From contig NC_035163.2 of the NCBI RefSeq assembly GCF_001659605.2, forward strand, positions 31,708,158-31,772,157: a DNA stretch of 64,000 nucleotides. Reading direction: 5' to 3'. The position numbers were made by a program, and so were the translations under genes. The DNA comes from Manihot esculenta. Its lineage: Eukaryota; Streptophyta; Magnoliopsida; Malpighiales; Euphorbiaceae. Of this stretch, positions 34,625 through 46,400 are shown one piece after another. Within the stretch, counting starts at the first letter, position 1, and each line of letters opens with the position of its first letter. The notes beneath the pieces are model-generated. The model ran no database searches, was not told the DNA's origin, and worked only from the letters and a program-made list of their open reading frames with translations.

Positions 34625-36969
34625 TGTAATACCCGGCTAGAATCCGGCATCGGGATTCCTGCCTTCCGGCGGAATCTAAGGTGTTGGATCTCTCTAGAAG
34701 GGGTAAAATGTGTTTTCTAAAATGTTTTCACATGATTTCATGGTTTTAAAAGGAAAGAGAATTGAGTTTTGAAGGGAAAAGACCAAGGAGGCAATTGCCA
34801 GGTTCGGCCGCCGAAAGTGGAGTTCGGCCGCCGAACATGGGAAGGCTTCGGGAGCGCCTTTGGCCTCCGAAAGTCTTGTTTAAACGAGCCAAGGTTCGGC
34901 CGCCGAAAGTCAAGTTCGGCCGCCGAACATGCATGAGTTTAGGGGGCACGTTAGGCTGCCGAAGGTCTTCGACCAGGCCACCTATAAAAGGCCCTCAGAT
35001 CGGAAATGGGTGAGTTTTCTCCCCATTCTCGAGCTCAGGTGAGTTTATGCCTTCCTTTGGTCGTTTTCGTGTTTTCTCTACCCATCTCTCAAGTTTTTCA
35101 TGATTTCTACCTTTGTGTTTGAAGATTTAAAGCTTAAAAGGAGTTTTGGGAGCTTGGAGCTTTTGGAGCTTGGATTCTCCATACCTCCGAGTTAGAGATC
35201 ACGCAACCCTCGATCTTCAAGAGGTAAGTGTAGATCTATGCTTCCTTTTATGTTTTAATGAGTTTTAAGTAAGTTTATTGGAGTTTTGAATGGGTAGAAT
35301 GGCATGTTTAGGTTTATGTGGGTTTTATACCCAGTGTATGTTATGTGATGTTTGTGTTGAGGAGTTTATGTTAGTTTATGCTCCTTTATGCTTGTGGGAG
35401 TGAGTATGCATGTTGGGAGAGAGTATGTAAGGATTTGGGTATGTTGAGTTTGGTTTTTTGGCTTGGCAGAATCGGACCTGTCGTCCAGAGGGGACCAGGT
35501 TCGGCCGCCGAAAGGAGTTTCGGCCGCCGAACCTGCATGGGAGGCAGTCTTTAGGCTGCCGAATGTGCCCCCGAAGGAGGGACTTTCGTTTCTGTCCTAG
35601 GGTTTCGGCCGCCGAACCTGCCGCCGAACCTACCCGAGTTTCGTCTCTGGAAGGGACTTTCGGCCGCCGAAGGTGCCGCCGAAAGTGCCCTGTCCAGCCG
35701 TTTCTTGGGTGTTTTCCATGCATGATTAAGTGATGTTTAGAGGGGTTTTTGGGGAGTTGTTTATGAGTTGTTAGAATGTGTTTGGCACCTCATTCGAGTC
35801 CACCTGTGTAGGATCGGACCCGAGGGACCGAGGAGGCCAGTAATGCTAGCAGTTGCAGAGTCAGTCAGCGTCTGCCAGGATGTGAGTAGAACTAAACTTA
35901 ATCTTTTATGCACAAAATCTAATGCCTAAAGCATGTTCATGCATCATGATTATATGTAGTAGGTTGATTGCACTAGTTTCACGAATATGACGCATTGCAT
36001 TATTTGATGTTGATAGAGGAAGGGTGGACCGAGGCGACTTCAATAGCCCATATCTGTCACGAGTCTTGTCTTAGTCCTTTGAGAGCCGGACAAGTACATG
36101 TAGGAAAGTCCATGTGAGCTCTCTGTGGATCAGACACCATGTCATGTATGTTACAGGCCTTTGTGAGCTCCTATGGGGGAGCCGGGCACCGACAGAGGGA
36201 TTTTTGATGTCATGTCCATCCTCTGAGAGGAAAGATGCATGCAAAAAGACAGACTCTCAGAAACCAGGGTCCGTGGGGAATAAATATTGCATGAGCCCCG
36301 AGACGGACAAGTTATGTGATTTACTTGTGTTATGACGCATTTCATGAAAGCATGTAATTAATGAACTGTTTTCTCTGTTTCTACTCACTGGGCTTTTTAG
36401 CTCATCCCTTTCCCCTAACCCCAGTGTTGCAGGTTGAGTCAGAGTTCAGAGGCAGCAGGGTAAAGTCAAGGCTAAGTTAAGTTATGTATGTAATAGTTTA
36501 TGTTTTGTAGCAGTTTAGTAGTTTTAGAAGTGGACATGTAATATAAGATGATGTAATGTAATTTGAGATAATGTATGTAGCTGATAGTAGAGTTAATGTT
36601 TATGGATTAGAGTGTGCTTGGCCCTATAGACTGGTTAATCCCTGTTGACGCATGATTATGAAATGTTTTTATGTTGAGTTGAGAACCAGGCTTGATGTAT
36701 GTAATGATGACCCAGCTAGAGCATTTGATGATGACTCTAGCATGGGAAAGTTTATGTTCACAGTTATGTTGCAACTTACGAATCAAGCTTGGTGTATGTT
36801 CAGATTTCAGGTTTCATGTTAAAGTTTTTAATCATGTATGGGATTTGACCAGGTAATAGTATGTATGTTTGGCTTGCTACGGGTCCCGGCGGCCTTAAGC
36901 CGATCTGGATCCTAGCGCCGGTGGCGGTTCGGGCCGTTACAGAGGGGTATCGGTTTCCGGGCTGTTACA
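34625..36969 (+). repeat. 3' LTR of the nested element
   Basis: 2345 bp, same length as the 5' LTR and the same sequence wherever I compared them. The TATA box equivalent is at 34983-34989 and the donor equivalent near 35224. This LTR could drive transcription rightward out of the element into the reversed outer element. Confidence 0.95.
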
Positions 36970-36974
36970 AGAGT

Positions 36975-36990
36975 CTAGTCGGGTATTATA
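36975..36990 (-). repeat. Terminal 16 bp of the full element's 3' LTR
   Basis: CTAGTCGGGTATTATA, the detached end of the LTR split by the nested element; matches CTAGCCGGGTATTACA of the intact LTR with two C-to-T changes. The polypurine tract of the full element follows immediately on the plus strand as its complement (TTCTTCCCCCCTTAAG). Confidence 0.9.
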
Positions 36991-37006
36991 TTCTTCCCCC
37001 CTTAAG

Positions 37007-37026
37007 AACATTCGTCCCCGAATGTT
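37007..37026 (-). other. Perfect hairpin before the polypurine tract (full element)
   Basis: AACATTCG-TCCC-CGAATGTT on the plus strand, the complement of the nested element's hairpin. It lies 16 bp inside the 3' LTR boundary, between the pol end and the purine tract. Confidence 0.85.
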
Positions 37027-37088
37027 CACCAAACAACATAGCATGGCAACAAACATAAGCATACACATAGCAACACATAACACTTACC

Positions 37089-40000
37089 TTAGAAGAGATG
37101 AGGATATTGCTGGAGCATAGACTCCCGTGTCTCCCAGGTACACTCTTCAATGTTGTGGTGATTTCAAAGGATTTTCACCGTCGGGATTTCCTTGTTCCTT
37201 AGCTTTCTGATCTGGGTGTCTAGGATCCGTACTGGCTGCTCAACATAGGTGAGATCCTCTTGGATCTCCACATCAGGCTCACTAAGAACCTTTCCCGGAT
37301 CCGACACGAACTTTCATAACATAGAAACATGGAAAACCGGATGGATTTTCTCCATCGAAGCAGGCAAGTCCAGGTTGTACGATACATTCCCAATCTTTTG
37401 CAAGACTTCGAAGGGTCCGATGTACCGTGGAGCTAGCTTACCTTTCTTTCCGAACCGAATCACCCCTTTCATTGGAGACACCTTGAGCAATACCAAATCC
37501 CCCTCCTGAAACTCTACTTGCCTTCTGCGGATATCTGCATAACTCTTCTGTCTGCTTGCAGCAGTCTTGATCCTTTCTCTGATTATGGGCACCACTCTGC
37601 TGGTGATCTCTACTAGCTCAGGCCCTGCCAAGGCCTTTTCTCCTACTTCTTCCCAACAGACAGGCGACCTGCACTTCCTTCCATACAAAGCTTCATATGG
37701 GGCCATCCCTATGCTGGCATGATGGCTGTTGTTGTAGGCAAACTCCACTAAAGGTAGATGCTGCCTCCAAGAACCGCCAAAATCCAACACACACATTCTG
37801 AGCATATCCTCTATTGTTTGGATGGTCCTTTCTGATTGTCCATCCGTCTGAGGATGGAAAGCAGTGCTAAAATCCAACCTGGTACCCATAGCGTTCTGCA
37901 GACTCCGCCAAAACCTGGAGGTGAATTGGGGCCCTCTATCAGACACTATTGAAACAGGAATCCCATGCAGCCTGACGATCTCATCAACATACACCTGCGC
38001 CAACTTGTCCACAGAATAGCCACTCCTGACAGGGATGAAGTGAGCATACTTGGTGAGTCTATCCACAATCACCCATATGGAGTCCAATCTGTTGGACGCT
38101 GCCGGTAGCCCCACCACGAAGTCCATAGTTATATTCTCCCATTTCCACTCTGGAATAGGTAGTGGGTTAAGCATTCCAGTCGACTTCTGATGTTCTAGTT
38201 TCACCCTCTGACACACTTCGCAGGCTGACACAAACTGTGCCACTTCTTTCTTCATAGCTGGCCACCAATAAACCTTCTTCAGATCTTGATACATCTTGGT
38301 GGCTCCGGGGTGAACACTGTATCTGGCATTATGAGCCTCTCTCATAATGTCTCCCTTTAGCCCTATGTCATCTGGTACACACAATCTGCTCCCATAGCGG
38401 AGGATCCCCTTACTGTCGAATCTGAACTCACTATCTTTGCCTTACTGAACAGTCCTGGCAAACTTCACTAACTCTGGGTCCTCATGCTGTTTCTGAGCCA
38501 CCTGCTCTAGAAACACGGGTGCCACTCTCATCTAGGCAATCAAAGCACCTGTACCAGACAACTCCAACAGTAGACCTTCATTCATGAGCTCAAAGAACTC
38601 CCTTACTACAGGCCTCCTCTCTGCCGAAATATGGGACAAACTGCCAAGTGATTTCCGGCTTAAGGCGTCTGCCATAACATTCGCCTTACCCGGATGATAC
38701 TGGATCTTGCAATCGTAGTCACTGAGCAGTTCTACCCATCTTCTCTGCCTCAAATTCAAATCTCTCTGACTCAGGATGTACTGCAGGCTTTTATGATCTG
38801 TGAAGATCTCACATTTTACCCCATAAAGGTAGTACCTCCACATCTTGAGTGCAAAGATTACCGCTGCCATCTATAGGTCATGTGTAGGGTAATTCAACTC
38901 GTACTTCTTCAGCTGCCTAGAAGCATAAGCAATCACCCTTTCATTCTGCATCAGTGCACAACCCAGTCCCACACGGGACGCATCACAATAGACTGAGAAG
39001 TCTTCATTACTAGATGGCAGAGCTAACACTGGTGCTAAAGTCAACCTCTTCTTTAGCTCCTTAAAGCTTTCCTCACACTGGTCGGTCCACACAAACCTCT
39101 GGTTCTTCTTAGTTAGTCTGGTCATGGGAGCTACAATCTTAGAGAAGTCCTGAACGAACCTCCTGTAGTAGCCTGCTAAACCCAAAAAGCTCTTGATCTC
39201 TGTCACAGTAGTGGGTCTAGGCCAGTTTGCTACAGCTTCCACTTTCTTGGGGTCTACCTCGATTCCATTCTCTGACACCACATGCCCCAAGAATGAAATG
39301 CTCCCCAGCCAGAACTCACATTTGGAGAACTTGGCATACAAGCCATGTTCCTTCAAGGTCTGCAAAACCAACCTCAGATGATGGGCATGCTCCTCTGCAT
39401 TCCTGGAATACACTAAAATATCATCTATGAAGACAATAACAAAGTGATCCAGGTATTGACTAAACACTCGGTTCATGAGATCCATGAATGCTGCAGGGGC
39501 ATTGGTTAACCCGAACGGCATTACAAGGAACTCATAATGCCCATATCTGGTTCTGAAGGCTGTCTTCGGCACATCCTCTTCTCTTATCCTTAGCTGATGG
39601 TACCCCGATCTCAGATCTATTTTGGAGAAACAACCTGCTCCGGCTAGCTGGTCAAATAGATCGTCGATCCTTGGCAACGGGTACTTATTCTTGGTAGTGA
39701 CTTTGTTCAACTGCCTGTAGTCGATACAAAGTCTGAGAGATCCATCCTTCTTTTTCACAAATAGCACTGGAGCACCCCAAGGTGAGGTACTCGGTCGGAT
39801 GAAACCCCTATCTACTAGCTCTTGCAACTGTTCTTTTAACTCTTTCAATTCTGCTGGTGCCATCCTGTAGGGAGGGATAGAGATCGGTCTAGTTCCAGGC
39901 ATCAACTCAATTTCGAACTCTATCTCCCTAGCAGGTGGTAAACCTGGCAGCTCGTCTGGGAACACGTCTAAGAACTCTCTGACTACTGGCACTGAGGCAG

Positions 40001-42080
40001 GCTCTCTAACATGACTATCCAGCTCTCTCACATGAGCCAGAAAACCCTGACAACCCCTCCTGAGAAGCCTATGAGCCTGTAGGGCTGATATCATACCTCT
40101 AGGTGTACTCCCTCTGTCTCCTCTGAAAATGACCTCTGACCCATCCTGACATCTGAACCTGACTACCTTGTCCCTGCAGTCCAAGGTAGCACCATGGGTA
40201 GATAGCCAATCCATCCCTAGAATGACGTCAAAATCTGTCAAATCTAGAACCACAAGGTCGGCGGACAGGCATCTTCCCTCCACAAAAACAGGACTATACT
40301 GGCAGACTGATTCTGCCATAGACGGGTCACACTTGGGTCCACTGACCCATAAGGGACACTCTAACCCAGAGACCATCAATCCCAACCTCTCGACGGCCCT
40401 CGGAGCAATGAAAGAATGAGATGCACCAGGGTCCAATAATGCATACACATCAGAACAGCCAATGATGAGATTACCTGACACCACGGTGTTGGATGTGTTT
40501 GCCTCCTACTGAGTCATGGTGAAGATCTGTGCTGGAGCTGACGAACCCTCACCCCTGAAACCCGCCGAAGAAGAGGCTGCCCCTCTTCCTCTGCCTCTGC
40601 CACTAGCCTGAGTCGCGGCTGGAGCTGCTGGCTGAGGCACACTACCAGAAGCTGTCTGCTGAGACTGTGCTACTGAAGCTACTCTAGGACACTCCCGAGC
40701 CATGTGTCCCTCCTGCCCACATCTGAAGCAGGCTGTCGTCCCAACCAGACATACTCCCTTGTGCAGTCTCCCACATTTCCTGCATACTGCATTATCTGCA
40801 CCTGAGCTCGAGCCACCTCCTAATCCCAGACCTGACTTGATCTTACTCCAGAACTTATTCTTCTTAGACTTTCGGGAGCCTCTGTCCCACTTCTTACTGC
40901 CTGAACTTAGAGAAGAAGGGTCTAACCTACCCCCTCCTGGGGTCTTGGAACCAGAAGGCTGTGCCACTGACTGCTTGACTTTCCCTTCGATGATAGCACT
41001 AGCCTCCATCCTCCAAGCCATATCCACTATGGCATGGAAACTCTCCCTCTCTGCTGACTGAATCAAGGAGGAATACCTGGAATGGAGCCTCATGATATAC
41101 CTCCTTGATTTCCTCTGATCTGTGTCCAGATTCTGCCCAGCAAACGGCAACAGCTCCAAGAATCTGTCTGTATACTCATCCACACTCATGTCATCCGTCT
41201 GCCTCAACTGCTCAAATTCAATCATTTTCAGCTCCCTGGAACTGTCAGGGAAAGCCCATCCTGCAAACTCATTGGCAAACTCCTCCCAGGATAGACTATC
41301 CAACCTCGGGTTCACATAGTTCTTAAACTACTCTCGGGCCTTCTTGCATTTCAATGTGAACCCAGCCATCTGAGTGGCTCTACTATCATCCGCCCCTATC
41401 TCATCTGTAATTGTCTTGACCCTCTCAAGGTACACAAACGGGTCATCACCGGTTTCAAAATGGGGAGCACCCAGCTTCATATAATCGGTCATTTTGACCT
41501 TGCTTCCCCCAGATGAGCTAGGCTTGGGGTCTTGGGTCATTGGGACAGTAGGTGCTGCTGGTGGTGGAGGAGGTGCAGCATCCCCTAGGGTAGGGTTTGC
41601 TGTACCTGGATAGAAAGATGGGGGTGGGTACATGGGGTACTGTGGGTACTGTGGGTAGAAAGGTGGGTAGGGCATCTGTGAGTGATAAGGGTTAAAACTG
41701 GGGTAATCTGATGTACCTCCCATCGAATACCTGGGATTATGTGAAAAGGGTGGGTAGTAAGGTGGCTGAACAAATCCCGAGGCCTGAGTGCCTCCTTGGG
41801 ACTCTCCCACATCCTCTTCCGACATACTCACTCCAAGACTGCCGTCCCTCCTCTGATCTACATCCATACTATCCCCCACGTCCTCTGACATGCCTCCTTG
41901 AACTGTTCCCCTTACTGATCTTCTTCTACCCAGATCCAAAGACCTTCTAGGGTCTCTTATTGCTCTGTCCCTGTTGGACCTGCTTGACATTGCCCTAGGC
42001 AATGTAGGAGGACGGGCATCAGTGCCCTCGTCCTGAGGTGGTGCTCTAGTCAATCGTGCAGATCGACGAGTTCCTCTCAT
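37089..42080 (-). pseudogene. Tekay gag-pol polyprotein, one continuous frame broken by six stops
   Basis: Starts at the ATG of MRGTRRSARLT and ends at a TAA (37089-37091): 1664 codons in one frame with no frameshift seen. Domains in order: proline/tyrosine-rich N-terminal gag; capsid (SWEEFANEFAGWAFPDS, LPFAGQNLDTDQRK); knuckle CFRCGQEGHMAREC; aspartic protease ([11 protein letters not shown]); reverse transcriptase (FIDDILVYS active site, [11 protein letters not shown]); RNase H ([24 protein letters not shown]); integrase (HHCC-type CEVCQRVK, SDRGPQFTS, FHPQTDGQSER); chromodomain-like tail (VKILWNHHNIEECTWE). In-frame stops lie at 41328, 40506, 38871, 38532, 38442 and 37314. The copy cannot make a full polyprotein unless stops are read through. 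Confidence 0.94.
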
Positions 42081-42336
42081 CCTGTTTACTGAAAAACAGC
42101 ACACAACACATAGAACATTAGCATCAAATGGTTCATGTGCAAACACATGAACCCGCATCACATACATCACATACATAGCATACCATTAATGCACATGCTT
42201 ACAATCATGGCATTTCACATCATCATTCAAGACATGACTCTTTATCCTATCCTAGTGGACATGATCTTCTTATTGTGCTTGACCTTCTAGAACTTCTATG
42301 AGCCCGACACTCTAGGTCCGACCATATGAACCTAGG

Positions 42337-42351
42337 GCTCTGATACCATTC
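42337..42351 (-). other. Primer-binding site for initiator methionine tRNA (full element)
   Basis: Minus-strand GAATGGTATCAGAGC directly inside the 5' LTR; TGGTATCAGAGC is the initiator tRNA-Met site. It fixes the element's orientation as minus. Confidence 0.92.
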
Positions 42352-44671
42352 TGTAACGACCCATAAATCGGACCGCTATCGGCGCTAGGATCCAGGTCGG
42401 CATAAGGCAGCCGGGACCCGTAGCAAGCCTAACATTCAACCTGTGAACCTACTTAATCCCATACATGATCAACAACATACATAAACATTAAAACTTTTCT
42501 TTCATTCATTCTCTCATACACCAAACTCAACCTGTGCATGCACTGAACATAAACATAACCATAAAGATTGACCCCTCTTTGGGATCCCATCAATGCCCCA
42601 ATGGGTGACATAACATGTGTTGAGTTAGTTTACATAAACATCATAAAACATCTAAGATCATGTATTAAAAGGGATAGCAACATTTTATGGTCAAGCACAC
42701 CTCTAACATCCATGAACATCATTATATTATATTTCTATATTGTACTTATACATGATTGTACTAAACATAATATCTCAACATTATTCATGTCCACACTATC
42801 TATTACATAACCAAGACTTCATTACTCTTGCTGACCTCCTGGTCTACCCTGTACCTGCAAACCTGGGGGTTTAGGGAGAGGGGTGAGCTACTAGAGCCCA
42901 GTGAGCAGAATAATAAAACATTTATATTAAAGGTTCATGCTTTCATGGAATGCATCACATCACAACTAATCATATCAAGGATGAACTTGTCACCACTTAG
43001 CCCTCTACATTATCCAACTATGCCAGGGGCGTAGTGCAGGCCACACCTGGTCTTCCTCTTATACATAACATATCATACATGACCAACTGTGCCGGGGGCG
43101 TAGTGCAGGCCACTCCCGGTCTTTCTCTTACATAGTGCCAGGAGCGTAGTGCAGGCCACACCTGGACTTCCATATCATATCATCATGTCATAGCATATGA
43201 GGGCTAATGGATCATTCAACATTCATCCACATCAACCACATTTTATGCAATGCAACATATTCGTGAATTCTAATGCATACACCCTAATATATATCACATG
43301 GCATTCATGATGCGTGAGTCATGCTGAACTTTCATTTCATTTCTCAATTTAAAACATTAAGTTTAGTTCCACTCACCTCTGGCTGAAGCTCTACTGACTC
43401 TGAAGCGACTGACTCACTGCTGGGGCCCTCGGTTCCTCGTGTCCGAACCTACACAGGTTGACTCAAATGAGGGACCAAACATCTATGATCATAACTCTAA
43501 AATACTCCCAAAAAACCCCCTAAAACACCTTGAAACAATCACATAAATCATGCAAAGGAGGGCTGGACAGGGCACTTTCAGCGGCAGGTTCGACGGCCGA
43601 AAGGCCCTCCAGAGACGAAAGTCATGCACCTTCGGCGGCACTTTCGGCGGCCGAAGGTTCCCTCCAGAGACGAAACTCATGCATGTTCGGCGGCACCTTC
43701 GGCGGCCGAAAGTCCCTTCCAGAGCCGAAAGTTATCTTTCAGGGGCAGGGTTCGGCAGCCGATTCATGCTACCACAGGCAGGTTCGGTGGCCGAAAGAAC
43801 CTTCGGCTGCCGAACCTGGTTTCTCCCAAAAGGGCAGAAACTCAGCTCAACATGCATAAACGCCTCCCAACACATTCCATCATGCATTCTCCTATTCTAC
43901 AACATGCATACAAGCTCCTAGGGGCTTCAAACTATCCTAAACCCCATCTACAACACATCAAACAACCCACATTGTTCATAAACATACATAAACTCAAAAA
44001 CATAACCATAACCTATCATGCATTTCTACCCCATAGATCTTCATAAAACTAGTTTAAAACATGCAAGAAAGGTTGGATCTAAGCTTACCTCTTGAAGATC
44101 GAGAGGAAAGACGGTCCTAGCTTGGAGGTAGGGAGAAATCCACTCTTTGGTCTCCAAGCTTCCAAACTTGCTCTTTTTACTCAAATCTCTTCAAATCAAC
44201 ATAAAGCTTATTAAAACATGAAAGATCGAAGGAAAAACATCAAAAACGAACCAAAGGAGAGCATGAACTCACTGTGGCCGAAAATGGGGAGAAAACTCGC
44301 CCGTTTCGGCCATGGAGCTCTTATATAGGGCTGGCAGACCACCTTTCGGCAGCCGAATGTGCCCCCACATCTCATGCAAGTTCGGTGGCCGAACATGAGG
44401 TTCGGCGGCCGAACCTTTGAGATTTTCGAAAGCCTAACTTGCCTCCCTAAACCATCCAATGTTCGGCGGCTGACCTAGAGGTTCGGCGGCCGAACCTGGA
44501 AATGCCTCCTTGGTCTTTTTCATTTAAAAACTCAATTCCTTTTTGCTTAAATTCATAAAATACGTTAAAACATTTTATAAAAACATGATTTTACCCTTCT
44601 AGAAGTTTTCGACATCCGAGATTCCATCGGACGGTAGGAATTCTGATACCGGAGTCTAGCCGGGTATTACA
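42352..44671 (-). repeat. 5' LTR of the full Tekay element
   Basis: 2320 bp, plus-strand TGTAACGACCC to GCCGGGTATTACA. Minus-strand promoter TATATAA at 44321-44327, palindrome pairs upstream, splice donor AG|GTAAGC at 44088, three CCAGG/CCTGG dyads at about 43022-43167. Differs from the 3' LTR mainly by C/T and G/A transitions, plus a 13-bp segment near 43575 missing from the other copy. Confidence 0.94.
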
Positions 44672-45730
44672 GACTATTACTCGAAGAAAAACAATTAAAA
44701 GGGTTCTCAGAATGAGAAGGGTGAAGCAGCAATTGCAAACAACAATATGCAAGATTATCACTGAATTAAAGATTAAAAAACTGTGGATATTGGATTTAGA
44801 TTACACATTCCACATGACCCTGAGAAAAAAAATGGTTTGCCACATTTGAAGAAAGAGAAGGAGGCAAAGTCAAGATGGGAAACAACACAACCTACAACAT
44901 CAAAGGAGTTGGAATAGTGAGGATCATGATTCATGATATCTTTATTGTGATGTTAACTCAAGTGAGATACATTCCTAAACTCAAGAGAAACCTTATTTCT
45001 CTTAGCGCATTGGAATTGTAGGATTGCCGCTGTAAGGCTAAGAAAGGCATAATAAAGATTGTCAATGGTTGCAGGGTTATAATGAAAGGAGAGCTGATAG
45101 AAGATCTATATGTTTTGCAAAGCAAAACAGTTTCTAGTGAAACAAATCCATCTGAGGCTACTCAGGATCAAACCTGTCTTTGGCATAGCAGGCTTAGACA
45201 CATGAGTCAGAAGGAAATAGAGACTTTGGTAAAAAAGGGACTGCTTCAAGGTACCAAACTATTATCTCTAGATTTCTGTGAAAGTCATGTCCTTGGTAAA
45301 TCTCATAGATTATCTTTTGAAACTGGTAAGCATACAATAAAGAGAATTATTGACTACATTTACTAAGATTTATGGAGATCACCAAATATTCATTTTTCTC
45401 TGTCAAAATGTCAGTATTTCATCTCTTTTGTTGATGATTACTCGAGGAAGATTTGGATTCTTTTTTTGAAATCAAATGATGAAGCCTTTGAGAAGTTTGT
45501 GGAATGAAAATACTTAGTGGAGAATCAGATATGAAAGAAGATCAAAACATTAAGGACATACAATGGTCTTGAATTATATAATCAAAGGTTTGATTTATTT
45601 TGCAAGAAGCAGGGAATCCGGAGGCATATAACATGTGCTTATACACCACAATTAATAGGACAATAATGGAAAAGGTCAGAAGCTTGCTCAGTGAGTCGGG
45701 TTTGTCACAGAATTTCTAGGCTGAAGCTGC
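44672..45730 (+). pseudogene. Copia protease-integrase remnant
   Basis: Traces in copia order: IPHDPEKKNG, GNNTTYNIKGVGIV, QVRYIPKLKRNLISLSAL (protease to GAG-pre-integrase), then the open frame 45082-45366 with CLWHSRLRHMSQKEIETLVK (the pre-integrase H-x3-H signature region). The integrase core remnant follows: FISFVDDYSRKIWILFLKS, LRTYNGLELYNQRFD, FCKKQGIRRHITCAYTPQ. Several stops and indels interrupt it. Confidence 0.85.
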
Positions 45731-46400
45731 ATCTACATGTGTGTACCTAATCAATAAGTCTCCATCTACTGCTATAGAGTTCAGTGTTCCAAAACAGATG
45801 TGGTCAGAGACTGAGCCTTCTTATTCATACTTGAGAAGGTTTGGTTGTGTGATTTATTTATATTCATACAGATTAGGGTAAACTATTGCTAAGAGCAAGA
45901 AAGGAAATATTCATTGGATATCCCCAAAGAGTCAAAGGTTACAAGGTATGAGTACTGGAGAATAAGAAGTATGTCATTAGCAGATATGTCAAATTCAATG
46001 AAGAACAAGTGTTCAAGGACCTGTAGAAAGAGAAAGAAAAAGAGGTTATAGGGCAAATCCCAGAAAAGGAGATTGTTACTCTTTAAGTTCCTACATTGCA
46101 GAACAAGAACAACAAAAGGACTAAAGATCAAGTTGTAGTTTCTCAGAGAACAACTGAGAATTCATCAGGATCTAAAGAGAATGACATCTTTTTAGATGAT
46201 GAATCCGAGAACGCTGAAGATACAGAATCGGGATAAAGGCCAGAGGAAGAGGTGGATTCCGAGCAAGAAGATCTTAGTGATTATATACTTACAAGGGATA
46301 GAGGTAGAAGAGAAATCAAACCTCCTTCAAGATATAATGAGGCTAAGATTGTAGATTTTGTCTTCACATTTACAAAAAAGATTGAAATTCAAGGACGAGG
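45731..46400 (+). pseudogene. Copia pol linker between integrase and reverse transcriptase
   Basis: Contains FGCVIYLYSY, KGIFIGYPQRVKGYKV, YVISRYVKFNEEQVF and an acidic/serine-rich stretch ending GRREIKPPSRYNEAKIVDF, the usual TNT1-like linker before RT. Stops are frequent. Confidence 0.78.

Larger units (their letters stand above)
30068..36969 (+). mobile_element. Very young non-autonomous Tekay derivative nested in a related LTR (TSD AGAGT)
   Basis: A 6902-bp element on the plus strand with duplications AGAGT at 30063-30067 and 36970-36974. 5' LTR 30068-32412 and 3' LTR 34625-36969 are each 2345 bp with a constant offset of 4557; I found no difference on reading. TGGTATCAGAGC follows the 5' LTR at 32416, and TAAGGGGGGTAGAA precedes the 3' LTR. 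The internal region is only 2212 bp: an open gag-like frame and a decayed pol stub that stops within reverse transcriptase. RNase H and integrase are absent, so it must have moved using enzymes from another element. Confidence 0.95.
27780..44671 (-). mobile_element. Full-length Tekay-type chromovirus (Ty3/gypsy), TSD GACTA
   Basis: Exact 5-bp duplications GACTA at 27775-27779 and 44672-44676 bound the element. Read on the minus strand: 5' LTR 42352-44671, primer-binding site TGGTATCAGAGC just inside it, gag-pol 42080-37089, polypurine tract AAGGGGGGAAGAA just before 36991, and 3' LTR 27780-36990. The 3' LTR is interrupted by a younger element (30068-36969). Without it the element is about 10.0 kb. 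The LTR pair differs at roughly 40 positions in 2.3 kb plus one 13-bp indel (my reading), so it is young but not brand new. The chromodomain-like end of integrase places it in the Tekay/Del branch. Confidence 0.95.
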
